A stretch of DNA of 64,000 bases from Bacteroides uniformis. Its GTDB lineage: Bacteria > Bacteroidota > Bacteroidia > Bacteroidales > Bacteroidaceae. Positions 26,758-33,535 of this stretch are shown piece by piece; positions within the stretch are counted from its first letter, which is position 1, and each line of letters begins with the position of its first letter. The notes beneath the pieces are model-generated. The model made no database searches. It had not been told where the DNA came from and saw only the letters and a program-made list of their open reading frames with translations. The stretch lies in assembly GCF_025147485.1 (NCBI RefSeq), contig NZ_CP102263.1, positions 571,501-635,500 of the forward strand, read 5' to 3'. A program made the position numbers and the translations under genes.

Positions 26758-27405
26758 TCAGAACCAGGACTCATCTGCCGCGGAGTCTTCGGACAACACG
26801 GGTTCAACGGTACCTCCCACGGCATCCACTCCCAGGGAGTCTGCCTTCAAGGCGCCTCCATCTCCCACCATCAGCGTCAGCACTGCGCCGGTGGGCACTT
26901 TCTCGCCGATGGAAAGCTGACGCCCCTTATACTTCACGCCATACACCCAGTCCTTCTCACCCGGAATATACTGTATCTCGGCCAGCTTGAAGCCCGAAGC
27001 CAGAATACGCGCTTCCGCCTGCCGCAGCGAACTGTTGTCCGCCACATCGGGCACTATGTGCAGAGGGACTTCAATCGTATTGATTGTAAGATAGATGGTA
27101 CGTCCTTCCTTTACCTTTTGTCCGGCTGCCGGATTATATTCGAGGATGCAGCCGGCAGGAAGAGTCTTGACATAACTGGAATCCGAAACGATGCAGACCA
27201 AGCCGCGGTTACGGAACATTTTCTCGGCTTCCTCCACTCCCATACCCTTCACATCGGGCACTATCACAGCCTCGCCGTGGCGGGTATATATATCCAGTCC
27301 TTTCAGCACTCCGAACAGCAATCCCACTACCACAACGGCCATCGCAAGGATGTTCGCCCAGAAGAACCGGTTCTGCCGGAAAGAGAAAAAATCTTTTATT
27401 GTCAT
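26758..27405 (-). CDS. PASTA-domain membrane protein without kinase
   Basis: 215 aa from the ATG at 27405, starting MTIKDFFSFRQNRFFW. One transmembrane helix (about residues 15-40) is followed by two extracytoplasmic PASTA domains, each opening with VPDV and containing the P-A-G motif or its variant. PASTA domains bind peptidoglycan stems or fragments and are usually attached to Ser/Thr kinases or PBP2x; here neither is present. Its place next to ddl fits a cell-wall role (inference). Confidence 0.8.
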   Translation of the reverse strand: MTIKDFFSFRQNRFFWANILAMAVVVVGLLFGVLKGLDIYTRHGEAVIVPDVKGMGVEEAEKMFRNRGLVCIVSDSSYVKTLPAGCILEYNPAAGQKVKEGRTIYLTINTIEVPLHIVPDVADNSSLRQAEARILASGFKLAEIQYIPGEKDWVYGVKYKGRQLSIGEKVPTGAVLTLMVGDGGALKADSLGVDAVGGTVEPVLSEDSAADESWF

Positions 27406-27499
27406 AATCGATAATGCATTATTTGGGACAAAGATACAATTTTCACCACATAGTACACGGAGTTGGCAATAGTTTTTTCCGGAGAACCGGGCACAATAC

Positions 27500-27540
27500 A
27501 TAAGAAAAGCTGCAAAAGACCAGAATCAGTCTTTTGCAGC
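27500..27540 (-). terminator. Terminator after rpmH
   Basis: A perfect 12-bp stem GCTGCAAAAGAC/GTCTTTTGCAGC (27509-27520, 27529-27540) is followed on the minus strand by TTTTCTT. Confidence 0.85.
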
Positions 27541-27575
27541 TCCCTTATTTCTTTAATACGAACGAGAACGGCCTA

Positions 27576-27737
27576 TTATGCCTTTACTCCGTTGTATTCG
27601 TCAGAAACAGTCAGTTTCTTTCTGCCTTTAGCACGACGTGCTGCCAATACTCTGCGGCCGTTTGCTGTAGCCATTCTCTCACGGAAACCGTGTTTGTTCT
27701 TTCTCTTTCTGTTCGAGGGTTGAAATGTTCTTTTCAT
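27576..27737 (-). CDS. rpmH: 50S ribosomal protein L34
   Basis: A 53-aa basic protein starting [20 protein letters not shown], the hallmark L34 sequence. The longer upstream frame is not needed, because the promoter -7 box lies inside it. It sits alone between a promoter and a terminator, divergent from efp; the usual neighbour rnpA is absent here. Confidence 0.96.
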   Translation of the reverse strand: MKRTFQPSNRKRKNKHGFRERMATANGRRVLAARRAKGRKKLTVSDEYNGVKA

Positions 27738-27781
27738 TACTGTATCTTGTTTTATGTTATTATTCTCACGAATTCGGGCTG

Positions 27782-27789
27782 CAAAAATA
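27782..27789 (-). promoter_or_regulatory. -7 box of rpmH promoter
   Basis: TATTTTTG on the minus strand, with TTGG 19 bp upstream as an imperfect -33. The leader would be about 40 nt. Confidence 0.55.
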
Positions 27790-27839
27790 GGTACTTTTTT
27801 CAAATAAACCAAGAGATAACTCATTTTCTCTCAAAAGTT

Positions 27840-27871
27840 TTTGTGTTTTTTACCGAATTCCATTACTTTTG
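27840..27871 (+). promoter_or_regulatory. Promoter of efp
   Basis: TTTG (27840-27843), 20 bp, then TACTTTTG (27864-27871): a full match to the Bacteroides primary sigma consensus. It supports the efp ATG at 27932 instead of in-frame codons upstream. Confidence 0.75.
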
Positions 27872-27931
27872 CACCCGCAAACCAGCACTAAAGAAGTAAA
27901 TACCAATATAATAATATTAAAGACTATAAGT

Positions 27932-28498
27932 ATGATTAATGCCCAAGACATTAAAATCGGAACTTGCATCCGCATGGACGGCAAGCTGTATTTCTGCATC
28001 GACTTCCTGCATGTAAAGCCGGGAAAAGGTAATACCTTCATGCGTACCAAGCTGAAAGACGTGGTGAACGGCTACGTTCTGGAACGTCGTTTCAACATCG
28101 GTGAGAAACTGGAAGACGTGCGTGTAGAACGTCGTCCCCACCAATACCTCTATCATGACGGTGACAACTACCAATTCATGAACCAGGAGACTTTTGACCA
28201 AATTCCCATCGCCCACGACCTCATCAACGGTGTTGACTTCTTGCTCGAAGGAATGATAGTAGACGTGGTATCAGACGCTTCCACAGAAACCGTGCTCTAT
28301 GCCGACGTGCCCATCAAGGTTCAGCAGAAGATTACCTATACGGAACCGGGACTGAAAGGCGACACAGCCACCAACACGCTGAAGCCCGCCACAGTAGAAT
28401 CCGGCGCCACAGTCCGCGTCCCCTTGTTCATCAACGAAGGCGAGACTATCGAAATCGATACGCGCGACGGTTCTTACGTAAGCCGCGTAAAAGCATAA
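27932..28498 (+). CDS. efp: Translation elongation factor P
   Basis: 188 aa with three beta-barrel domains. It relieves ribosome stalling at polyproline. The domain I tip loop reads VKPGKGNTF with lysine at position 32, equivalent to the modified Lys34 of E. coli EF-P, and the signature region around YVLERRFNIGEKLEDV follows. A strong promoter and terminator flank the gene. Confidence 0.96.
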   Translation: MINAQDIKIGTCIRMDGKLYFCIDFLHVKPGKGNTFMRTKLKDVVNGYVLERRFNIGEKLEDVRVERRPHQYLYHDGDNYQFMNQETFDQIPIAHDLINGVDFLLEGMIVDVVSDASTETVLYADVPIKVQQKITYTEPGLKGDTATNTLKPATVESGATVRVPLFINEGETIEIDTRDGSYVSRVKA

Positions 28499-28535
28499 GC
28501 CCTTTTGGAAATCAGGCAAATGCCCTTTTCATATC

Positions 28536-28572
28536 ATCCCCGGTGCTCCACTTGGCATCCGGGGATTTTTCT
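28536..28572 (+). terminator. Terminator after efp
   Basis: An 8-bp GC-rich stem ATCCCCGG/CCGGGGAT is followed by TTTTTCTTT. Confidence 0.8.
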
Positions 28573-28605
28573 TTCCATTTATTCATCTACAAAGCTTAAA
28601 TGATA

Positions 28606-28613
28606 TATCTTTG
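28606..28613 (+). promoter_or_regulatory. -7 box of the glycosyltransferase gene
   Basis: TATCTTTG, 31 bp before the ATG at 28644. Confidence 0.45.
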
Positions 28614-28643
28614 CGGAGACAACCAAAACATAAAGCCATACCC

Positions 28644-29633
28644 ATGAGATACTCCGTCATCATCCCCGTATACAACCGCCCCGATGAGGTGGATGAACTG
28701 CTGCAAAGCCTGACGCAGCAAAGTTTCAAGGATTTTGAAGTGATTGTGGTGGAGGACGGCTCCTCCATCCCCTGCAAGCCGGTCACAGAGAAGTATCAGG
28801 AACTATTGGACGTACATTACTATGACAAGCCCAACTCCGGCCCCGGGCAGACCCGTAACTACGGGGTGGAACGAAGCAAGGGCGAATACCTGATAATACT
28901 GGATTCGGACTGCATCCTGCCCGAAGGTTATTTCCTTGCTGTGGAAGAAGAGCTGCAGCACGAAGCCGCCGATGCCTTCGGAGGCCCCGACCGCGCGCAC
29001 GAATCATTCACAAACATACAGAAAGCCATCAACTACTCCATGACCTCCTTCTTCACCACCGGCGGTATCCGTGGGGGGAAGAAGAAGATGGACAAGTTCT
29101 ATCCGCGTAGCTTCAACATGGGTGTGCGGCAGGAAGTGTACCAAGCCCTGGGCGGATTCTCGCGGATGCGCTTCGGGGAGGACATCGACTTCAGCATCCG
29201 AATCTTCAAGGGAGGATATACATGCCGGCTGTTCCCCGGTGCCTGGGTATACCACAAGCGACGGACAGACTTCCGAAAATTCTTCAAGCAGGTACACAAT
29301 TCCGGGATTGCCCGCATCAATCTGTACAAGAAGTATCCGGAATCTCTGAAGCTCGTCCACCTGCTGCCGGCTGCATTTACCCTGGGAGTGGCCATATTCC
29401 TGCTGGGAACGCCCTTCTGCCCGTACAGCCTGCTGCCCATCGCTCTTTATGCGCTTCTGGTATGCATGGACTCCACTATCCGGAACCGTAGCCTCAGCAT
29501 CGGGCTCTACTCCGTCGCCGCCGCCTTCATCCAGCTCATCGGATACGGGACGGGGTTCCTGCGCGCCTGGTGGAACCGCTGCATACTTGGCAAGGACGAG
29601 TTCGAGGCGTTCAAAAAGAACTTTTACAAATAA
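28644..29633 (+). CDS. Family 2 glycosyltransferase with C-terminal membrane segments
   Basis: 329 aa from the ATG at 28644 (MRYSVIIPVYNRP). A GT-A fold opens the protein, with the metal-binding DSD at residues 87-89, FGEDIDFS near 190 as the acceptor/catalytic region, and two or three hydrophobic helices after residue 235. It probably transfers sugar onto a lipid-linked acceptor at the inner membrane; donor and acceptor are unknown. radC follows after 31 bp on the same strand. Confidence 0.82.
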   Translation: MRYSVIIPVYNRPDEVDELLQSLTQQSFKDFEVIVVEDGSSIPCKPVTEKYQELLDVHYYDKPNSGPGQTRNYGVERSKGEYLIILDSDCILPEGYFLAVEEELQHEAADAFGGPDRAHESFTNIQKAINYSMTSFFTTGGIRGGKKKMDKFYPRSFNMGVRQEVYQALGGFSRMRFGEDIDFSIRIFKGGYTCRLFPGAWVYHKRRTDFRKFFKQVHNSGIARINLYKKYPESLKLVHLLPAAFTLGVAIFLLGTPFCPYSLLPIALYALLVCMDSTIRNRSLSIGLYSVAAAFIQLIGYGTGFLRAWWNRCILGKDEFEAFKKNFYK

Positions 29634-29662
29634 GGAGGATTAGGGGTTAAGGATTAGGGATG
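29634..29662. repeat. GATTAGGGGTTAAGGATTAGGG leader repeat
   Basis: The gap before radC is built from GGATTAGGG/GGTTAAGG units. Related stretches precede the GNAT gene (41948-41990) and lie between cdaA and folP (46740-46768). Confidence 0.5.
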
Positions 29663-29664
29663 AT

Positions 29665-30351
29665 ATGGAGAAACTGAATATCAACCAGTGGGCTGCAGAG
29701 GACCGCCCGCGGGAAAAGATGATGCAGAAAGGGGCGGAAGCCTTGAGCGATGCCGAACTGCTAGCCATCCTCATCGGCTCCGGCAATACGGAAGAAACCG
29801 CCGTGACACTGATGCAGCGCATACTCGCCGCCTGCGGCAACGACCTCAACCGCCTGGGCAAATGGGAGGTGCGGGACTTCTCCCGATTCAAAGGCATGGG
29901 CCCCGCCAAAAGCATCACCGTCATGGCATCCCTGGAACTGGGCAAACGCCGCAAGCTGCAGGAACGCTCCGGACGTACCGCCATCCGCTCTTCCGCCGAC
30001 ATCTACGAGCTGTTCCATCCCCTGCTCTGCGACCTTGCCACAGAAGAATTCTGGGTACTGCTTATGAACCACGCCGCCAAAGTGATAGACAAGGTACGCA
30101 TCAGCCGCGGCGGCATCGACCAGACTACCGCCGACGTGCGCAGCATCCTGCGCGAAGCCCTGCTGCAACGCGCCACACAGATAGCCCTTATCCACAACCA
30201 TCCCTCCGGCAACCCGCACCCCAGTAACGACGACCAGCGGCTGACGGAACTCGTGAGGAAAGCCGCCCAAACCATGAACATACACCTGACCGACCACGTC
30301 ATCGTCACGGACGGAAGCCATTACAGCTTCAACGACGAAGGATTGCTATAA
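29665..30351 (+). CDS. radC: RadC family JAMM-domain protein
   Basis: 228 aa with an N-terminal helix-hairpin-helix-like region (EALSDAELLAILIGSG, GMGPAKSI) and a C-terminal MPN/JAMM metal-binding domain with HNHPSGNPHPSNDD (from about residue 177). RadC proteins are linked to DNA repair by name, but their biochemical role is unsettled. This is a chromosomal full-length copy, unlike the short plasmid-type RadC. Confidence 0.88.
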   Translation: MEKLNINQWAAEDRPREKMMQKGAEALSDAELLAILIGSGNTEETAVTLMQRILAACGNDLNRLGKWEVRDFSRFKGMGPAKSITVMASLELGKRRKLQERSGRTAIRSSADIYELFHPLLCDLATEEFWVLLMNHAAKVIDKVRISRGGIDQTTADVRSILREALLQRATQIALIHNHPSGNPHPSNDDQRLTELVRKAAQTMNIHLTDHVIVTDGSHYSFNDEGLL

Positions 30352-30443
30352 ATAATCCAAGTTACGGACATACTATACGAAAGACAAAAGCGGTCATAAC
30401 ACTAACTATCAGCACATTGTATTTACCTGCTATTTACCAGCCA
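30352..30443. other. Non-coding spacer before dyad array
   Basis: No gene or terminator is evident. The last 30 bases (GTATTTACCTGCTATTTACC) already resemble the units of the following array. Confidence 0.4.
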
Positions 30444-30603
30444 ATGTAAAAGCCGTTACCGCGGTATGTAAAAGCCGTTACCCTATATTGTAACGCTCTT
30501 TACCCCATATTGTAAAGACCTTTACCGCCTATTGTAAAAGGAGTTTCCCCAGGGGTAAAGGGAGTTCCCCCAGCGGGTGAAGCGTGTTTCCCCACCGTCA
30601 AAC
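30444..30603. repeat. Array of eight 20-22 bp hyphenated-palindrome units (left part)
   Basis: Degenerate units follow the consensus TATTGTAAAGnnCTTTACCnC. The GTAA-like starts fall at 30446, 30468, 30490, 30512, 30534, 30555, 30577 and 30597, a spacing of 22, 22, 22, 22, 21, 22 and 20 bp. The best units are perfect dyads (GTAAAG-ac-CTTTAC). Units decay towards the right into GTGAAGCGTGTTTCCCC and CCGTCAAAC, where the IS begins. Two more units follow the IS. Confidence 0.8.
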
Positions 30604-30763
30604 TGTCTTTTCCTGATTTAGCTAGACGCTTTTTCTTTTTATAACCGATATCAGTAGACGGTTCTTGGAATGTTGTACTGGTTCAGTAGTCACTTCTTCC
30701 CAAGCCCTGCTGATATAGTAGACACAGCAAAGTGAGTTGTCCTGATTCTGTTGACAGTCATCC
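30604..30763. repeat. Five 32-bp units of the IS terminal motif
   Basis: The IS end downstream of orfB repeats a core like TCCTGATTCAGTAGAC. The TAGAC-like ends of the core fall at 30623, 30655, 30687, 30719 and 30751, exactly 32 bp apart. The unit at 30604 is the terminal inverted repeat itself. The opposite IS end has one copy only. Confidence 0.7.
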
Positions 30764-30836
30764 TGCTGCATTTGCAGAGCCCGTGCTTGCTTGTCCGGCA
30801 AGACTGGGTGCCCCTAAAAGAGGCATTCTGTCTTTG

Positions 30837-31844
30837 TCAGGTGCGCTGTCCTGCGCCTTCGCCCGGACTTGCTGTCCGGCTTTGCAAAGATATTGCATCC
30901 TTCTTTTTATTGCTACTTGTGGAAGGATATTTTTTCTTCTTCCACATTTTCTTCTGTATTCCCTTCTCCAGATGCGCCACAGCAGGTATTTTATACCCGA
31001 TACTCATATGCGGTCTGCGATGGTTATAGAAATGTATGTAGCGAGCTATGACATTTCTTGCATGCCCGATTTCGTTGAACCGGCCTCGAGGATGGCTGCT
31101 TTCCGCCTTAATAATCCCGTTGATACGTTCCGCAACGGCATTGTCGGTGGGTTTGTAGTCTTCCGTCATACTGATGGCAATGCCATGTTTCTGAAGAAGT
31201 GCCACGTATGGGTCGCAACAGTATTGTACGCCACGGTCCGAGTGATGTATCAGGCCCGTAAGATTTTCATCTCCTGTCATTTCAACAGCCTGCTCTATAG
31301 CCTGTTGCAATGCATTGATGGTTGCCGATACCCGTAAGGTGTCGGCAAGCACCCATCCCACTATCTTATGGGAGTAGGCATCCGTAATCAGATGCAGATA
31401 ACAGACTTCACCATTGGCAAGTGGTATATAAGTAATGTCGCTGACCCACAACTGGTTGGCTGAAGTCAAGGTCAGTCCTTTGATTAGGTTCTTCCACTTG
31501 TGGTAGCGATGGTTGGAGTTCGTCGTATGCCGGGTCTTGCGGGCAGGAAGCATCAAGCGGTGTTGCCGGAGCAATGCATAAAAGCTGTCCCGCCCAGGCA
31601 TGAACCCGGCTCCAAAAAGCACGGTGAGCATAATCCACAGTTTGTAACAGCCTATACCCGGATCTTCGATACGGATATCACGGACAGCATCCAGCATGAG
31701 ACGTTCCCTATGTATCTGACTCTCAATGTCAGCCTTTGACTGGTAGTAGGCTTGACGACAATGGCCAAACAGACGGCAGGCCAACGCAACTTTCAGGTTG
31801 CGCTGACTGACCAGTTCCGTTACGATTTGGCCCCAGATTTTTTT
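30837..31844 (-). CDS. IS3-family transposase OrfB (DDE integrase), expressed by frameshift
   Basis: The catalytic half of the transposase with an rve integrase core. WVSDITYI gives the first Asp, HSDRGVQY the second and NAVAERINGIIKAE the Glu of the DDE triad. The frame has no good start codon (the first candidate is a TTG at 31784). It continues upstream without stop to the A7 run at 31838-31844, so it is made as an OrfAB fusion by -1 frameshifting. The C-terminal tail after the domain is Lys/Ser-rich and longer than usual. Confidence 0.85.
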   Translation of the reverse strand, partial: KKIWGQIVTELVSQRNLKVALACRLFGHCRQAYYQSKADIESQIHRERLMLDAVRDIRIEDPGIGCYKLWIMLTVLFGAGFMPGRDSFYALLRQHRLMLPARKTRHTTNSNHRYHKWKNLIKGLTLTSANQLWVSDITYIPLANGEVCYLHLITDAYSHKIVGWVLADTLRVSATINALQQAIEQAVEMTGDENLTGLIHHSDRGVQYCCDPYVALLQKHGIAISMTEDYKPTDNAVAERINGIIKAESSHPRGRFNEIGHARNVIARYIHFYNHRRPHMSIGYKIPAVAHLEKGIQKKMWKKKKYPSTSSNKKKDAISLQSRTASPGEGAGQRT

Positions 31845-32200
31845 CTGATAGGGATGTTGAAGAGTTCTTCAGCACGCGTAATCATCAACTCACGGGCTTC
31901 TGTTTCCAGCTTGGAGAAAGACAGAGCTTTCTCCAGCTCTTTAATGCGCTTTTTTAATTGGGTATTTTCATCTTTGTAGGCTTCCTTGCTGCGATTGGAC
32001 ATATCTGGTGATTCTTGTTCAGAAGGCAAAGATAGCTCTTCTGCTAAATTTGAATACTTTTTAATCCAACTATTTAGCAAGGCAGGGCAACAAATGCCAT
32101 GTGCCCGGCAAAAGGCATGCTTACTCATACCTGATTGGTAGTAAGAGTGAAGAAAAAACAGTTTTTCATCTTCACGATAAAGCTTTCGTTTTGAAGTCAT
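31820..32200 (-). CDS. IS3-family transposase OrfA (HTH protein)
   Basis: 126 aa with an N-terminal helix-turn-helix (FFLHSYYQSGMSKHAFCRAH) and a C-terminal leucine-zipper-like coiled coil (TQLKKRIKELEKALSFSK). It ends 18 bp beyond an AAAAAAA slippery run (31838-31844), where a -1 shift fuses it to OrfB. The intact frame suggests the element may still be active. Confidence 0.85.
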   Translation of the reverse strand: MTSKRKLYREDEKLFFLHSYYQSGMSKHAFCRAHGICCPALLNSWIKKYSNLAEELSLPSEQESPDMSNRSKEAYKDENTQLKKRIKELEKALSFSKLETEARELMITRAEELFNIPIRKKSGAKS

Positions 32201-32207
32201 AATAGTA

Positions 32208-32233
32208 ACACATTTATTAGTTTGTAAATGTGT
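32208..32233. promoter_or_regulatory. Hairpin between IS left end and orfA
   Basis: A 9-bp perfect stem ACACATTTA/TAAATGTGT with an 8-base loop lies just inside the IS end and before the orfA ATG. In other IS elements such hairpins block translation of read-through transcripts; that role here is inferred. Confidence 0.5.
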
Positions 32234-32255
32234 CTACCTATATCAGGATAAGACA

Positions 32256-32292
32256 TGAAGCATGTTCACCCACCGTCAAACCCTCCCCGAAG
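32256..32292. repeat. Dyad array, right part after the IS
   Basis: TGAAGCATGTTCACCCACCGTCAAAC differs at three positions from the last two units left of the IS. The array therefore continues for about two units beyond the insertion. Confidence 0.65.
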
Positions 32293-32313
32293 TAATGAAA
32301 AGGAGGGCGTTCC

Positions 32314-32344
32314 TTTGCATTTTCAATTAAATTCCATAGCTTTG
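32314..32344 (+). promoter_or_regulatory. Promoter of the DUF59-lpxH unit
   Basis: TTTG (32314-32317), 19 bp, then TAGCTTTG (32337-32344): a full match to the Bacteroides consensus, about 35 bp before the DUF59 ATG. Confidence 0.75.
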
Positions 32345-32378
32345 TTCTTTGAAAACCTATATATAAAACCCTACGAAT

Positions 32379-32690
32379 ATGACCAAATTTGAAATAGAAG
32401 AGAAAATAGTCTCCATGCTCAAGACCGTATTCGACCCGGAAATACCGGTAAATGTATACGACCTGGGACTGATTTACAAAATAGACGTCTCCGACCAGGG
32501 AGAAGCCTCCATCGACATGACGCTGACTGCCCCCAACTGTCCGGCAGCCGACTTCATCATGGAAGATGTGCGCCAGAAGGTGGAATCCATCGACGGCGTA
32601 ACCTCCGCCACCATCAATCTCGTCTTCGAACCCGAGTGGGACAAGGACATGATGAGCGAAGAAGCGAAACTGGAGCTGGGATTCCTTTAA
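32379..32690 (+). CDS. DUF59 / MIP18-family iron-sulfur cluster assembly factor
   Basis: 103-aa protein with the MIP18/SufT-PaaD fold. It contains VFDPEIPVNVYDLGLIY near residues 17-33 and the conserved cysteine in TAPNCPAAD. Members help to insert or mature Fe-S clusters in client enzymes. It is first in a unit with lpxH, with a 39-bp gap made of GTTGAAA repeats. Confidence 0.85.
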   Translation: MTKFEIEEKIVSMLKTVFDPEIPVNVYDLGLIYKIDVSDQGEASIDMTLTAPNCPAADFIMEDVRQKVESIDGVTSATINLVFEPEWDKDMMSEEAKLELGFL

Positions 32691-32691
32691 A

Positions 32692-32729
32692 TCAGTTGAA
32701 AGTTCAAAGTTGAAAATGGAAAGTTGAAA
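32692..32729. repeat. AAAGTTGAAAATGG leader repeat
   Basis: Four partial copies of AGTTGAAA run directly into the lpxH ATG. They are another member of the short Bacteroides-type leader repeats seen in this window. Confidence 0.5.
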
Positions 32730-33494
32730 ATGAAGAATGTATATTTCCTCTCGGATGCTCACCTGGGCTCACGAGCCATCGAACACGGACGAACCCAAGA
32801 ACGGAGGCTGGTCAACTTCTTGGACAGCATCAAGCACAAGGCATCGGCCGTATACCTGCTGGGAGACATGTTCGACTTCTGGTACGAATTCCGTACCGTA
32901 GTGCCCAAAGGATACACCCGCTTTCTGGGCAAGCTGTCCGAACTGACCGACCTGGGAGTAGAAGTCCACTTTTTCACGGGAAACCATGACCTTTGGTGCG
33001 GCGACTATCTGACCAAGGAGTGCGGCGTCATGATACACCGCGAACCGCTGACCACCGAAATCTTCGGAAAAGAGTTCTACCTTGCCCACGGTGACGGGCT
33101 AGGCGACCCGGACAAGAAGTTCAAGATGCTGCGCGCCATGTTCCGCAGCCGTACCCTACAGACGCTGTTCTCTGCCCTGCACCCCCGCTGGAGCATGGAG
33201 CTGGGACTGAACTGGGCCAAGCACAGCCGCTTGAAACGCATAGACGGGAAAGAACCCGCATACATGGGAGAAAACAACGAATACCTGGTGCTCTACACCA
33301 AGGAATACCTGAAAAGCCATCCCAACATCAACTACTTCATCTACGGTCACCGCCACATCGAACTGGACCTGATGCTGAGCAGTACTGCCCGCATCCTCAT
33401 CCTCGGCGACTGGATAAACTACTTCTCGTACGCCGTCTTTGACGGCGAGAACCTCTTCCTTGAGAATTTTGTGGAGGGAGAGACGAAGCTATAA
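32730..33494 (+). CDS. lpxH: UDP-2,3-diacylglucosamine diphosphatase (LpxH-like)
   Basis: A 254-aa calcineurin-like metallophosphoesterase with SDAHLGS (D9, H11), GDMFDFWYE (D46), GNHD (85-88) and a C-terminal GHRH. LpxH releases UMP from UDP-diacylglucosamine in lipid A synthesis at the inner membrane. The ATG at 32730 is used; a TTG lies two codons upstream. Confidence 0.85.
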   Translation: MKNVYFLSDAHLGSRAIEHGRTQERRLVNFLDSIKHKASAVYLLGDMFDFWYEFRTVVPKGYTRFLGKLSELTDLGVEVHFFTGNHDLWCGDYLTKECGVMIHREPLTTEIFGKEFYLAHGDGLGDPDKKFKMLRAMFRSRTLQTLFSALHPRWSMELGLNWAKHSRLKRIDGKEPAYMGENNEYLVLYTKEYLKSHPNINYFIYGHRHIELDLMLSSTARILILGDWINYFSYAVFDGENLFLENFVEGETKL

Positions 33495-33535
33495 CCCGCA
33501 TTTCCAAACTGTTAACCATCATACCATTACCACCC

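Larger units (their letters stand above)
30604..32255 (-). mobile_element. IS3-family insertion sequence (1652 bp)
   Basis: The ends are imperfect inverted repeats starting TG and ending CA: TGTCTTTTCCTGATTTAG inward from 30604 and TGTCTTATCCTGATATAG inward from 32255, about 20 of 25 positions matching. Inside are orfA and orfB of an IS3-type transposase joined by an A7 frameshift signal. It interrupts the 22-bp dyad array. No matching 3-4 bp target duplication is seen (AAC on the left, TGA on the right). The right end, downstream of orfB, is unusually long (233 bp). Confidence 0.8.

Noticed and set aside
25739..26920. Plus-strand open frame of 393 codons opposite rluD and the PASTA gene
   Set aside because: It is His/Val-rich, with no domain, and is the antisense shadow of rluD, whose catalytic motif is intact.
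30444..30603. CRISPR array
   Set aside because: Same reasons: contiguous degenerate dyads without spacers.
30711..32245. Shorter IS boundaries using the internal TGATATAG copy as the left end
   Set aside because: The outer pair at 30604 and 32255 matches over a longer stretch and begins and ends with TG and CA; the internal copy is one of five 32-bp-spaced units.
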